Positions 26,469 to 35,862 of a stretch of DNA of 64,000 nucleotides are shown in pieces. Under the pieces are notes generated by a model. It was given only the letters and a program-made list of their open reading frames with translations, was not told the DNA's origin and did no database searches. A program made the translations under genes and the position numbers. The DNA is from Rhodospirillaceae bacterium bin65 (GTDB taxonomy: Bacteria; Pseudomonadota; Alphaproteobacteria; Bin65): contig MPMX01000005.1 of the NCBI GenBank assembly GCA_002238725.1, positions 69,780-133,779 of the forward strand, given 5' to 3'. Numbering within the stretch: the first letter of the stretch is position 1; every line of letters starts with the position of its first letter.

Positions 26469-28172
26469 ATGAACAGGGTCGAAGAATTCGAAGCCCTCTG
26501 GCCGGGCGGCGTCAACGCCGTTCCGGCCGTTGCCCCGGCGCCGCGGTCGGCAGATCTCAACGGCAAGCGCATCGGTTTTTTGTGGGACTATGCGTTCCGG
26601 GGCGATGAAATTTTTCCGATGCTGGAAGATTCCCTCGCCGCGGCCTACGACGACGTGGAGATTGTCGGTTACGACGCCTTCGGCTCGACCTTCGGCGGCA
26701 ACGAACACGAGACGCTCGCCGCGCTGCCGCAGCGGCTGAAGGAACTCAGGATAGACGCGGTCGTCTCCGGCGTCGGCTGTTGAGGCGCATGCACGCCCGC
26801 CGTGATGCGGGCCAGCGCCATTGTCGAGAAATCCGGAATACCCACGGCTTCCCTGATTTGCGACGGCTTCATCGGCCAAGCCGCCGGCATCGCCCCGGGG
26901 CTCGGCATTGCCGGCCTGCCGGTGGCCCGAATCGTCGGCCATGTCGACGGGCAGAACCTTGACGAACTGGAACAAAACGTACGGGAAGTGACGGCGAATG
27001 CCGTGATCGACTGCCTCACCGATCCGGTCGAATCGGCTTCGGCGGCGTCCGGACTGACCAGCGATACCGTCGTCGCGCGGGGCTCGTTCGACGACGTCAA
27101 CGAAGTCTTCTACGAGCGCTGCTGGAGCGACGGTCTGCTGATCGTGCCGCCGACGGCCGGGCGTGTGGCCGCCTTCCTGGCCCATACCGACGACGATCCC
27201 GATCGCGTTATCGGCGTATTGAAGCCCTCGGGCTCGGCGGCGACCGTCCGGAACGTGGCCATTAACGGCGTGATGGCGAATTGCCGTCCGGAATATATGC
27301 CGGTGCTGATCGCCATTGCCGAAGCGCTGGCCGATCCCGGCTATGGCGTCGAACACAGCGGCGATACCACCGGCGGGGATGCGCTCATCGTGCTGAGCGG
27401 CCCGATCGTCGGCCAGTTGCAGTTCAATTGCGAGGAGGCGGCGCTGCGCGACGGCTATCGGGCGAACACCAGCGTCGGACGGTTCCTGCGCCTCTTCCTG
27501 CGCAACGTCGCCCGCTGCCTGCCGGGCGGCACGGACAAGAGCACCTTCGGCCAGACATGGCGCGTCGTCCTGGCCGAAAACGGGACGGCGGCACGGGAAC
27601 TCGGCTGGCCAACGTTCAGCGCCGACGCCGGCTTCGAGCCCGATGCGAACATCGTCACCATCGGCCGGTTTACCGGCAGCGGCGTGGTCGGCTCGATTTA
27701 CGGCAACGATCCGAATTCGATTGCCCGCTACCTGGCCGATGGCCTGGTGCGCCAATCGGGCTGGGAGCTTGTCTTCACCGTCGGCTTTTTCCGTGGCCTG
27801 TATCGCCCGCTGTTGGTCCTGAGCCCGATGGTGGCGAAAACGCTGGCGCACAGCGGCACGACCAAACAGGAACTGCGCGCCCTGCTGTTCCGGCATGCCC
27901 GCCTGCCGGCGCACAAGCTGGAATCCTATATCGGCGCGTGGTCGAACCTGGTGTCCGGGAACCGGAGTTTGACGGAGCTGGCGGCGGCTGGCAAAGCCGC
28001 GCCCCTCTACGCCGAGAGCGACGATCCCGAACGCCTGGTGCCGATCGTCGAAAGGCCGGAGCATATACTCATGGTGCTGAGCGGCGATCCGCTCCGCTCG
28101 AACGCCTGCGTCTTTGCCAGCAACGGCATGCACGGCTTCCCGACCAGCAAACGCATCCGGTTGCAGGGGTAA
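26469..28172 (+). CDS. UGSC family selenoprotein with in-frame TGA (Sec105)
   Basis: Codons 1-104 and 106-567 are in one frame, separated only by TGA at 26781-26783. Reading it as selenocysteine gives VSGVGC-U-GACTPAVM, the UGSC-type redox motif (U105, G106, A107, C108), with another Cys at 104. The fold continues smoothly across it: beta-strand VVSGVG, motif, helix MRASAIVEKSG, strand IPTASLI. The downstream piece has no ribosome-binding site, and the first piece alone would stop at its own active site. The N-terminal ~170 residues are the UGSC domain; the C-terminal ~390 residues (GLLIVPPTAGRVAAFLA, SAATVRNVAINGVMANC) are a conserved extension I cannot assign. A hairpin fitting a bacterial SECIS follows the TGA. 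Family function is unknown; a thiol/selenol redox role is inferred. Confidence 0.82.
26784..26819 (+). promoter_or_regulatory. Bacterial SECIS-like stem-loop after the Sec codon
   Basis: Directly after the TGA, GGCGC (26784-26788) pairs with GCGCC (26815-26819). Inside, GCCCGC (26795-26800) pairs perfectly with GCGGGC (26807-26812). The apical loop is CGTGAT, 17 bases from the TGA, and has a G within its first two bases. This agrees with the known layout of bacterial SECIS elements bound by SelB. It lies wholly within the coding sequence. Confidence 0.72.
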
Positions 28173-28246
28173 GCGCAAATCGGTCTGAAATGGCCGACTT
28201 ACAGAATTTGCCGGTTCGGGCCCGTTTCAGGGCCTCGTCCATCGCG

Positions 28247-28415
28247 ATTAGAGCCTATCTGTTTTGAACAGAACCATGGCGACGTGGCGTCCTTTGATAC
28301 GGCGCTGGCGCGCCTACTCGGGACGAGGAGATTTTGACGTTGCGTCACCGGTCCGGCAACATCCCACCCTCACCCTTCGATACGGCCCGGATCCAATCCT
28401 GGGCGTATCGAAGGG
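28247..28415. repeat. Family B palindromic repeat, copy 3 (rearranged/inverted)
   Basis: About 170 bp between the convergent selenoprotein and pheS genes. The first part is the reverse complement of the right end of copies 1 and 2 (TGATACGGCGC...CGCGCCTACTCGGGACGAGGAG). The second part has the CCTTCGATACGGCCCGGATCC hairpin region. The region between the two stop codons is otherwise non-coding. Confidence 0.7.
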
Positions 28416-28480
28416 CAGGCCTCAACCGCGTCGGTAATTCCATTTGAAGCGGACGGGCACCAGGGGCGGCCCGGCAGCTG

Positions 28481-29569
28481 TCATTGCGACAGGCCGCCGG
28501 TCAGCGTCGGCACGTCGAGCGGCAGGAAGCCGTAATGCGTCATCCAGCGCACGTCGTTCTCGAAGAAGCTGCGACCGTCCGGGATGCCGTATTTCAGCAT
28601 CGCCACCCGCTCGCACCCCATGCCGAAGGCGAAGCCCTGATGGACTGACGGGTCGAGGCCGCAATTCTTCAGCACGTTCGGATGGACCATGCCGCAGCCG
28701 AGGATTTCCAGCCAGTCGTCATGGCCGTCGCCGAAATGGCCGAAGCGCAGCTGCCCGTCCTTCTTGTTGCAGGCGATGTCCACTTCCGCCGACGGTTCGG
28801 TGAAGGGAAAGAAGGACGGGCGGAAATTCAGTTTGACGTCGTCGATCTCGAAATAAGCCCTGCAGAAATCGATCAGGCAGCCTTTCAGATGGCCCATATG
28901 GGTCGACTCGTCGATCACCAGTCCTTCGAACTGGTGGAACATCGGCGTGTGGGTCTGGTCCCAGTCGCTCCGGTAGGTGCGGCCCGGCACCAGGATTCGG
29001 ATCGGCGGCTTCTGCTCCAGCATGGTCCGCACCTGGACCGGCGAGGTGTGGGTGCGCAGCACCATCCTGGTGCCGTCGTCCTTGGGCGGCAGATAGAAGG
29101 TGTCCTGCATTTCCCGCGCCGGATGGCCTTCCGGGAAATTTAGCGCCGTAAAGTTGTGCCAGTCGGTCTCGATGTCCGGGCCTTCGACGACCGAGAAGCC
29201 CATGTCGCCGAAAATGGCGCTGACTTCTTCGACCGTCTGGCTGATCGGATGGATCCGGCCCATCGGGGTCGAGCGCGCCGGCAGCGACACGTCAATCCGT
29301 TCCCCGGCCAGACGGGCGTCGAGCTCGGCGTCTTCCAGCGCCGCTTTGCGGGCTTCGACAGCCGCGGCAATCTCGTCTTTGAGAGCATTGAGCGACCGGC
29401 CCAGCGCCTTGCGGGCCTCCGGTTCCATCCCGCCAAGCATCTTCATCTGGCCGGTGATTCGCCCCTTTTTGCCCAGCGCTTCGACCCGGACGGCGTCCAG
29501 CGCCTTCAGGTCGGCCGCGGTATCCACCGCCGCCAGCAATTCGGTGCGCAGGGTATCGAGTTTGCTCAT
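28481..29569 (-). CDS. pheS: Phenylalanyl-tRNA synthetase alpha subunit
   Basis: The 362-residue catalytic alpha subunit of the alpha2beta2 enzyme charging tRNA-Phe. It has an N-terminal coiled-coil arm (about residues 1-90), then the class II core: [19 protein letters not shown], motif 2 region [17 protein letters not shown], and motif 3 [14 protein letters not shown]. It is third in the rpmI-rplT-pheS run, 57 bp after rplT. Unusually, pheT does not follow: a repeat and a convergent gene come next, so the beta subunit must be encoded elsewhere. Confidence 0.97.
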   Translation of the reverse strand: MSKLDTLRTELLAAVDTAADLKALDAVRVEALGKKGRITGQMKMLGGMEPEARKALGRSLNALKDEIAAAVEARKAALEDAELDARLAGERIDVSLPARSTPMGRIHPISQTVEEVSAIFGDMGFSVVEGPDIETDWHNFTALNFPEGHPAREMQDTFYLPPKDDGTRMVLRTHTSPVQVRTMLEQKPPIRILVPGRTYRSDWDQTHTPMFHQFEGLVIDESTHMGHLKGCLIDFCRAYFEIDDVKLNFRPSFFPFTEPSAEVDIACNKKDGQLRFGHFGDGHDDWLEILGCGMVHPNVLKNCGLDPSVHQGFAFGMGCERVAMLKYGIPDGRSFFENDVRWMTHYGFLPLDVPTLTGGLSQ

Positions 29570-29626
29570 CGGACCGGTCCGGAGAGGATCGACGGACGGG
29601 CAGCGTGGACGCTGCAGCCCTATCGG

Positions 29627-29983
29627 CTATTCCAGCGCCTTCTGCGCCGCATCGACAACCGCCTTGAAGGCTTCGGCGTCGCGCACCGCCATATCGGCCA
29701 GCACCTTGCGGTCCAGTTCGATGCCGGCCCTGTTCAGGCCGTTGACGAACTGGCTGTAGGTCAGGCCGTGCTCGCGGACGCCGGCGTTGATGCGCTGGAT
29801 CCACAGGCTGCGGAAGCTGCGCTTGCGCACCTTGCGGTCGCGATAGGCGTACAGCAGGTTCTTCTCGACCCGCTGGTTGGCCGCGCGGAAGGTATTTTTC
29901 TGCCGGCCCCGCGCGCCCTTGGCCTGTTTGATGATCTTGCGGTGGCGGGCGTGCCTGGTAACGCCCCGGGTGACTCGCGCCAT
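29627..29983 (-). CDS. rplT: 50S ribosomal protein L20
   Basis: A 118-residue L20, an early-assembling 23S rRNA-binding protein. It begins [23 protein letters not shown] and continues [45 protein letters not shown], the standard basic N-terminal extension and globular domain. It follows rpmI by 63 bp. In many bacteria L20 represses its own operon by binding the leader; no clear L20 site is visible here. Confidence 0.98.
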   Translation of the reverse strand: MARVTRGVTRHARHRKIIKQAKGARGRQKNTFRAANQRVEKNLLYAYRDRKVRKRSFRSLWIQRINAGVREHGLTYSQFVNGLNRAGIELDRKVLADMAVRDAEAFKAVVDAAQKALE

Positions 29984-30046
29984 GAAACGATACTCCTGAT
30001 TCTGAAGGGAATGGGAACCGGTGTCCGGCTGCTGTTCGATGGGCCG

Positions 30047-30247
30047 TTACTTGGCGTAAGGCATCATCGGCCGGATCATCTTCTCGTTCGACTTGTCGAG
30101 AATGGTCGATCCCCGGTTGGTCCGCTTCATCGTCGTGCTTCGCTTGCTCAGGTTGTGGCTGCGGAACGCGAAATTGCGCTTGATCTTGCCGCTGCCGGTC
30201 AACTTGAACCGTTTCTTGACGGAACTCTTGGTTTTCAGCTTGGGCAT
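30047..30247 (-). CDS. rpmI: 50S ribosomal protein L35
   Basis: A 66-residue L35 ([20 protein letters not shown]...), highly basic with the usual [13 protein letters not shown] and [12 protein letters not shown] blocks. The ATG at 30247 is in the family position, with a purine stretch GGAGATGACC upstream. It is the first gene of the ribosomal/pheS run; infC, its usual neighbour, is not here. Confidence 0.97.
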   Translation of the reverse strand: MPKLKTKSSVKKRFKLTGSGKIKRNFAFRSHNLSKRSTTMKRTNRGSTILDKSNEKMIRPMMPYAK

Positions 30248-30681
30248 TTCGGTCATCTCCTGAAGGAGCGCGCTCGAATTCAGTGCTTTCGCCGCGCCGG
30301 ATCGTCCTGTTCGGCGGCCCGAGGCATGCCCGTTCCGAGCCCGGCCGCCATAGCAAAACGCCGCAAACCCGGAGGCCGCAGCGCTTCTGCCTGCATCGCG
30401 ATGCAGAGGGCGGTATATAGCCAGCCCGCTCCGGCCGGGCAAGCGGCGGCAACGCGGCATTTGTCGCGCCGTCCGTCCGGTCATGCTGCGGCAGGCGCCC
30501 TGCACCGGAGCCGCTGCGGGCATAATTCCGGCGCCGCCCCTTTACCCTGCGCCCTGCGATCGCCATTCTTTGCAATAGATCAGGTCCAACCCTTGCGCGC
30601 CGCATCGCCGTGCCTGTCCGCCGGCGCGCCGTTCCGCCCGTTTCCGGGCATCGTCGGACAGGCACAGTACCGGGTAAATCC
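30248..30681. other. Divergent intergenic region, rpmI / tldD
   Basis: 434 bp between divergent genes. It must contain the rpmI promoter (a TATATA-like stretch occurs on the minus strand near 30414-30420) and the tldD promoter. No infC and no small gene with family resemblance is visible. A short inverted repeat, GCATCGCGATGC, lies near 30393-30404. Confidence 0.4.
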
Positions 30682-32118
30682 ATGAGCGACATTGCTACGG
30701 CAGACAGCCTGTTTTTCGACCGCACGGGTATGAACCGCGCGCGGGTGGACCGCCTCGTCGGCGATGCGCTGCACGGCGCGGACGATGGCGAACTGTTTCT
30801 GGAATACACCCAGTCCGAGAGCCTGGTGTATGACGACAATCAGCTGAAAAGCGCGACCTTCGACGAGAGCCAGGGCTTCGGCCTGCGCGCGCTGGCCGGC
30901 GAGGCGACCGGCTACGCCCACGCCTCCGAACTCTCCGAAGACGCCATCGGGCGGGCATCGGCCACGGTGCGGGCGGTCCTCGCTGGCCATGATGGTACGC
31001 TCGCCGCCGGGCCGCGCGGCACCAACCGGGCGCTCTACGCGCCGGTCAACCCGCTGCAGGAGATGCCCTTCGAGCGCAAGGTGAAGTTGCTCGAAGAGAT
31101 CGACGGCTACGCCCGCTCGAAAGACGAGAGGATTCGGCAGGTATCGGCCTCGCTGTTCGGCGAATGGCAGGCGGTGCTGATCGTGCGCGGCGACGGTCGG
31201 CGCGCCGCCGATATCCGGCCGCTGGTCCGCCTGAATGTCGCCGTCGTCGTGGAGCAGGACGGCCGCATGGAAACCGGCTCAGACGGCGCCGGCGGCCGCG
31301 CGGCTTATGACGGTTGGTTCGAGCCGGGCAACTGGCAGGGCCAGGTCGACGAAGCGCTGCGCCAGGCGCTGGTCAACCTGGAGTCGGTGCCGGCGCCGGC
31401 GGGCGAAATGCCGGTCGTGCTCGGGCCGGGCTGGACCGGCGTGCTGCTGCACGAGGCCGTCGGCCACGGCCTCGAAGGCGACTTCAACCGCAAGCGGACC
31501 TCGACCTTTTCCGGCCGGATCGGCGAGCAGGTTGCGGCGAAGGGCGTGACGGTGGTCGACGACGGCACCATGGCCGACCGCCGCGGTTCGCTCACCATCG
31601 ACGACGAGGGCACGCCGACCGGCCGCACCGTCCTGATCGAGGAGGGCATTCTGAAGGGCTACATGCAGGACCGGCTGAACGCCCGGCTGATGGGCGCGGC
31701 GCCGACCGGCAACGGACGGCGCGAAAGCTATGCCCATCACCCGATGCCGCGCATGACCAACACCTTCATGCTGGCGGGCCAGGAGGCGCCCGAAGACATA
31801 TTGAATTCCGTCGACAAGGGCCTTTATTGCGTTAACTTCGGCGGCGGCCAGGTCGATATCACCAGCGGCAAGTTCACCTTCTCCTGCACCGAAGCCTACC
31901 GGATCGAGGGCGGCAGGGTCGGTGCGCCGGTCAAGGGCGCGACGCTGATCGGCAACGGGCCGGACGTGATGAACCGGGTCTCGATGATCGGCCACGATCT
32001 CAAGCTCGACCACGGCATCGGGACCTGCGGCAAGAACGGCCAAGGCGTGCCGGTCGGCGTCGGCCAGCCAACCGTGCGGATCGACGCCATCACCGTCGGC
32101 GGCACGGAAGCGGCGTGA
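30682..32118 (+). CDS. tldD: Metalloprotease TldD
   Basis: The 478-residue large subunit of the TldD/TldE (PmbA) zinc protease, which trims unfolded peptides and matures modified peptides such as microcins. The metal-binding HExxxH is in LLHEAVGHGLEGD. Downstream are FSGRIGEQVAAKGVTVVDDGT and SYAHHPMPRMTNTFML, with the late Cys/Gly-rich KFTFSCTEAYRIEGG. The start MSDIATADSLFF at 30682 is preferred; a 24-residue upstream extension has no homologous look. The partner pmbA is not in the window. Confidence 0.95.
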   Translation: MSDIATADSLFFDRTGMNRARVDRLVGDALHGADDGELFLEYTQSESLVYDDNQLKSATFDESQGFGLRALAGEATGYAHASELSEDAIGRASATVRAVLAGHDGTLAAGPRGTNRALYAPVNPLQEMPFERKVKLLEEIDGYARSKDERIRQVSASLFGEWQAVLIVRGDGRRAADIRPLVRLNVAVVVEQDGRMETGSDGAGGRAAYDGWFEPGNWQGQVDEALRQALVNLESVPAPAGEMPVVLGPGWTGVLLHEAVGHGLEGDFNRKRTSTFSGRIGEQVAAKGVTVVDDGTMADRRGSLTIDDEGTPTGRTVLIEEGILKGYMQDRLNARLMGAAPTGNGRRESYAHHPMPRMTNTFMLAGQEAPEDILNSVDKGLYCVNFGGGQVDITSGKFTFSCTEAYRIEGGRVGAPVKGATLIGNGPDVMNRVSMIGHDLKLDHGIGTCGKNGQGVPVGVGQPTVRIDAITVGGTEAA

Positions 32119-32155
32119 AGTCCCGACCTCCCGCAAATTCGGGGGATTCCCGGCC

Positions 32156-32920
32156 GTGACGGATCCCTGGGGTTTCGACGGCGGGAAAGACCGCCGGGGC
32201 GAACGCGGGTCCGAAGGCGGCGATACGTTCCGCGATCTGTTGCCGACTTTCCTGATTATCGCCGCGGTGCTCGGCGGTCTCGCGGGGCTGGGCTGGCTGC
32301 TCGGCGAAGCGTTCGGTGTTTTCGATTCGGCGGAAGACGGTCTCTATGCCGGGTTCCTGATCGCCTTGCTGGTCTTTCTCAGCGGCGGGTTGCTGGTGCG
32401 GGGGCGCCACAGGATCGGCGGTATCCTGAAATCCCTCTTTGCCTGGGTCGCCATCGGGCTCGTCGCGGTGGCCGGCTACGCCTATCGCCATGAACTCACG
32501 ATGGTCTGGCAGCGGGTTATCGGCGAACTCTCGCCCGGCACGGCGGTCTACGGCGAGCGCAGCCTGACGGTGCGCGCCTCCGGCGACGGCGCCTTCTATA
32601 TGGACGTCTTCCTGAACGGTCAGCCGGCGCGGATGCTGGTCGATACCGGCGCTTCCGATCTGGCACTCTCACCGGCCGACGCCCTCGTGGCCGGGCTCGA
32701 TGTGGGCGATCTTCGCTACTCCGTTCCGGTGCAGACCGCCGACGGCGCTTCGAAGGCCGCCCCCGCTGTCCTGGATACGATCCGGGTCGGCGGGCGGACC
32801 TTCCGCAATCAGCGGGCGCTGGTGCTGCGCCGGGGTCGGGTTTCGTTGCTCGGCGTATCGGTTCTCCGCCGCTTCCGCTCGTTCGAGATCAGCGGCGACC
32901 AGCTGACCCTGCGCTGGTAG
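32156..32920 (+). CDS. Membrane-anchored retropepsin-like aspartic protease (clan AA)
   Basis: A 254-residue protein with three hydrophobic segments (about 31-50, 64-81, 93-110), then a pepsin-like single-domain protease. The active-site motif is LVDTGASDLAL (Asp163), and the flap or second conserved stretch LLGVSVLRRFRSFEISGDQLTL is at the C-terminus. It fits the TIGR02281 family of alphaproteobacterial clan AA proteases, probably active as a dimer on the periplasmic face. It uses a GTG start at 32156 with a GGGGGA site upstream, and lies 37 bp after tldD, so the two proteases are likely co-transcribed. Confidence 0.85.
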   Translation: MTDPWGFDGGKDRRGERGSEGGDTFRDLLPTFLIIAAVLGGLAGLGWLLGEAFGVFDSAEDGLYAGFLIALLVFLSGGLLVRGRHRIGGILKSLFAWVAIGLVAVAGYAYRHELTMVWQRVIGELSPGTAVYGERSLTVRASGDGAFYMDVFLNGQPARMLVDTGASDLALSPADALVAGLDVGDLRYSVPVQTADGASKAAPAVLDTIRVGGRTFRNQRALVLRRGRVSLLGVSVLRRFRSFEISGDQLTLRW

Positions 32921-32952
32921 CGCGTCGAACGGCCTGCTCCGTTCGCACGGGT

Positions 32953-33522
32953 TCAGCTGCCGCTCGTCATGACGAATTGCTTCGCGGTGCCGAGCAGCAG
33001 GGCGACCGCGAAGGCCAGCCCCTCGATCATGATGGTCTGGGGCCACGGCAGGCCGAGGGTGGCCCGGACGATCAGGGTTTCGGCCGTCAGCACGGCAATC
33101 CAGGCCAGGAACAGCAGGCTGGCGCCCGGCCCGGACGGATCGACTGCAAACGCCAGGATGACGAGGAGCAACTGCCCGCCCAGCAACGGCACCTGCGCCC
33201 AATTGTGGACCGTGATGTAGGCCGCGTACTTGTCCGCAACGCCGGCGCCGCGGCAGATATAGAAGGAGATCAGCGGCCAGAGCGTCCAGACCAGCGGATA
33301 GTTAATGGCCTCGATCAGCCAGAAACGGCCGATCCCGACCCCTTTGGGCAACGGGAGGTTCAGCAGATAGACGACATAGAGCGGGAGCAGGAAAGCGGCG
33401 GCATAGAATGAGCGCCAGTAGCCCTCCAGGGTGAGATTGAAGGCCTTCAGCCCGCCAGCGTCGAGCCCGATGACGCGGAACGATCCGCGTATCGACCGTC
33501 TGCCTTCCTCCCAAATGCCCAT
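32953..33522 (-). CDS. Conserved integral membrane protein of unknown function
   Basis: A 189-residue protein with about five hydrophobic spans (YAAAFLLPLYVVYLLNLP, LIEAINYPLVWTLWPLISFYI, VPLLGGQLLLVILAFAV, LLFLAWIAVLTAETLIV, IEGLAFAVALLLG). I do not recognise a family with known function. It starts 4 bp after tupA in the same direction and ends the dap-tup run. That context gives a weak hint of a link with the run but no function. Confidence 0.75.
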   Translation of the reverse strand: MGIWEEGRRSIRGSFRVIGLDAGGLKAFNLTLEGYWRSFYAAAFLLPLYVVYLLNLPLPKGVGIGRFWLIEAINYPLVWTLWPLISFYICRGAGVADKYAAYITVHNWAQVPLLGGQLLLVILAFAVDPSGPGASLLFLAWIAVLTAETLIVRATLGLPWPQTIMIEGLAFAVALLLGTAKQFVMTSGS

Positions 33523-33526
33523 GCGC

Positions 33527-34345
33527 CTATCCGCCCGAAGCCAGCGATGCCGGGTGGAACAGAACCTTGCCCCCGATCCGGAAACTGCCGATGGCGCGCT
33601 GCCCGGCCGGCGAAATCAGCCAGGTCACGAAGCGCCGGGCCGCCCGCGCCTTGACATGCGGGTGTCTTTTCGGATCGACCGCGATCGCTCCGTAAGGATT
33701 GCGCAGGCGCACATCGCCTTCCACCAGCAGCCGCAGCGGCCCGCGATTCCCGAAGGACAGCCAGGTGCCGCGGTCGACCAGGGTATAGGCCGGCATCGCC
33801 GCCGCGGTATTCAGGGTCCGGCCCATGCCTGCGCCGATCTCGCGATACCAGCCGGTGCGCTCCGACGGCGCGATTCCGGCCGCCAGCCACAGGCTGCGCT
33901 CGCGCCGGTGGGTGCCGCTGTCGTCTCCCCGGGATAGAAACACCGCCCGGGTCTTGCCGATCTTGGTCAGGGCTGCGACGGCGTCGGCGGAACCGCGGAC
34001 GCCGGCCGGGTCGGCCGCCGGGCCCACGATGACGAATTCGTTGTACATCAGCGGATGACGGCGCAGGCCGTAGCCGTCCCGGACAAACGCCTCTTCCGAC
34101 GGCCGGTGGTGCACCAGCAGGACGTCGGCGTCGCCGCGCCGGGCCAGCCGGATCGCCTGGCCGGTGCCGACGGCAATCACGCGCACCCGGATTCCGGTCG
34201 CCCCGGTAAATGCGGGCAGGATATGGTCGAACAGTCCGGACGCCTCGGTTGAGGTTGTGGAGGCGACGCGGATGGTTTCGGCCAGCGCCGGGCCCGCGAC
34301 CGTCGCGGCCGCGGCAAGAACAGCGGCGTAAACGAGCCTTACCAG
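33527..34345 (-). CDS. tupA: Tungstate ABC transporter substrate-binding protein TupA, CTG start
   Basis: A periplasmic oxyanion-binding protein of about 272 residues. The mature part starts ETIRVASTTSTEASGLFDHILPAF, where TTST is the conserved TupA anion-binding motif. It continues VIAVGTGQAIRLARRGDADVLLVHH, MYNEFVIVGP and FLSRGDDSGTH, all TupA hallmarks. A signal peptide (LVYAAVLAAAATVAGPALA) precedes it. There is no ATG, GTG or TTG before or within the signal peptide. A CTG at 34343-34345 lies 7 bases after AGGAG and overlaps the ATPase stop, so CTG initiation with translational coupling is inferred. Specificity for tungstate over molybdate is inferred from the family. Confidence 0.87.
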   Translation of the reverse strand: MVRLVYAAVLAAAATVAGPALAETIRVASTTSTEASGLFDHILPAFTGATGIRVRVIAVGTGQAIRLARRGDADVLLVHHRPSEEAFVRDGYGLRRHPLMYNEFVIVGPAADPAGVRGSADAVAALTKIGKTRAVFLSRGDDSGTHRRERSLWLAAGIAPSERTGWYREIGAGMGRTLNTAAAMPAYTLVDRGTWLSFGNRGPLRLLVEGDVRLRNPYGAIAVDPKRHPHVKARAARRFVTWLISPAGQRAIGSFRIGGKVLFHPASLASGG

Positions 34346-35061
34346 TGCAGCTCTCCTTTCAGGAACGCCGCCAGTTCCGGCGTTTTCGGTTCGCTGAACA
34401 GGTTGGCCGCCGGGCCGGCCTCCAAAGCGCGGCCGTGGTGCAGGAACACCAGATCGTCGGCAAGCCGCCGCGCCATGGCGAGGTCGTGGGTCGACAGGAT
34501 CGCCGTCCGGCCCTCGCGCCGCAGCTCGAGGATGATCTGCTCGATGCTCCAGCTCGCGGCCGGGTCCAGGCTCGCCGTCGGTTCGTCGAGGAACAGGACC
34601 TCCGGATCGCGCGCCCAGGCCCGCGCGAAGGACAGGCGCTGCTGCTCGCCGCCCGAGAGGCTGCGCGCCGGCCGGATTGCCATGTCGCCCAGGCCGACAT
34701 AGTCCAGCGCCGTGTGCGCCCGGTGGACCGCCTTCGCCCTTGCGACGCCCTGCAGGCGGACGGCGTGCACGATGTTGGCCAGTACCGAGCGGTTCAGGAG
34801 GACCGGCTTCTGAAACACCATGGCCTGGCGCGCCTGCGCCGCCGCGCCGGAAAGCCCGGACCAGCGGACGGTGCCGCGATCCGGTGCGATCAGCCCGTGG
34901 GCGATCTTGAGCAGCATGCTCTTGCCGGCGCCATTCGGCCCCAGAACGACAGTCGTCCGCCGGCGGGCGACCAGCATGTTGATTCGGTCGAGAATTTGTT
35001 GGCCGTCGTGCCGGAGCGAAATGTTCTCCAGCGCCAGCGGCAGGATGCTCGGAGCTTCCAT
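34339..35061 (-). CDS. tupC: Tungstate ABC transporter ATP-binding protein
   Basis: A 240-residue ABC ATPase. Walker A is LGPNGAGKSML, the Q-loop lies in AMVFQKPVLL, the ABC signature is LSGGEQQRLSFARA, Walker B is VLFLDEPTASLD, and the switch His lies in STHDLAMARR. It powers uptake through the neighbouring permease. It starts 9 bp after tupB and overlaps the start of tupA by 7 bp, so the three are one operon. Confidence 0.92.
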   Translation of the reverse strand: MEAPSILPLALENISLRHDGQQILDRINMLVARRRTTVVLGPNGAGKSMLLKIAHGLIAPDRGTVRWSGLSGAAAQARQAMVFQKPVLLNRSVLANIVHAVRLQGVARAKAVHRAHTALDYVGLGDMAIRPARSLSGGEQQRLSFARAWARDPEVLFLDEPTASLDPAASWSIEQIILELRREGRTAILSTHDLAMARRLADDLVFLHHGRALEAGPAANLFSEPKTPELAAFLKGELHW

Positions 35062-35070
35062 CGGCCGGCC

Positions 35071-35793
35071 CTAGAGCTTCGCGCCCGTCAGCGCCGCTTC
35101 CGGCGTGCTGCGCTCGCGCACCATCCATGCCGCCGCGTTAAGAACGATGGCCAGGGTCACGAGAACAATGCCCAGACCCAGCGCCAGGGCGAGGTTGCCC
35201 CTGCCGGTTTCGAGGGCGATCGCCGTCGTCATGGTGCGCGTATGATGGGCGATGTTGCCGCCGACGATGATGACGGCACCGACTTCGGCGGCCGCCCGGC
35301 CGAAGCCGGCGAGGATCGCGGTCAGGACGGCGGTCCGGCCGTCCCACAGCAACGTCGGGATGGCGCGCCGCCGGCTGCTGCCCAGGGATGTGAGCTGCTC
35401 GCGATAGTCGTGCCAGAGCGATTCGACGATCTGGCGGGTCAGGGCAGTGACGATCGGGGTCACGAGGATGGCCTGGGCGATCGCCATCGCGCCGGGCGTG
35501 AAGAGGATGTTCAGGGCGCCCAGCGGGCCGCTGCGCGACAGCATCAGATAAACCACCAAACCGACGACGACCGGCGGCAGGCCCATCAGCGCGTTGACCA
35601 GAACGATGACCGCCTTGCGCCCGCGGAACCGGTATACCGCCAGCGCGCCGCCCAGGGGCAGGCCGATCAGGCAGGACAGGACAACCGCCGCCAGGTTCAC
35701 CTCCAGCGACAGGATAATGATTTCCCAGAGGTCGGCATCGAAGCCGAACAGCAGCCGGAAAGCCGCGGCGAAACCTTCGGTAAGGTCGGACAT
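35071..35793 (-). CDS. tupB: Tungstate ABC transporter permease
   Basis: A 240-residue inner-membrane permease with about six hydrophobic spans. The cytoplasmic coupling EAA-type loop is LGSSRRRAIPTLLWDGRTAVLTAILAGFGRAAAEVGAVIIVGGN. The overall sequence is of the TupB/ModB type. It is the first gene of the tup set and follows dapE by 69 bp in the same direction, so it may be transcribed from the dap promoter or from its own in that gap. Confidence 0.9.
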   Translation of the reverse strand: MSDLTEGFAAAFRLLFGFDADLWEIIILSLEVNLAAVVLSCLIGLPLGGALAVYRFRGRKAVIVLVNALMGLPPVVVGLVVYLMLSRSGPLGALNILFTPGAMAIAQAILVTPIVTALTRQIVESLWHDYREQLTSLGSSRRRAIPTLLWDGRTAVLTAILAGFGRAAAEVGAVIIVGGNIAHHTRTMTTAIALETGRGNLALALGLGIVLVTLAIVLNAAAWMVRERSTPEAALTGAKL

Positions 35794-35862
35794 CGCGGAT
35801 ATACTTGCGTGTTTTCGAGGGCGCGGACAGCGGACAATCCGCCCGCGTTTCGGACCGCCGGT

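Noticed and set aside
26802..28172. Separate gene starting at the GTG/ATG just after the TGA
   Set aside because: There is no ribosome-binding site, and the frame is continuous with the upstream 104 codons. The conserved domain is cut in the middle of its motif, so selenocysteine readthrough explains it better than two genes.
31279..32136. Antisense frame across tldD
   Set aside because: It overlaps a well-supported gene for its whole length and has no recognisable motif.
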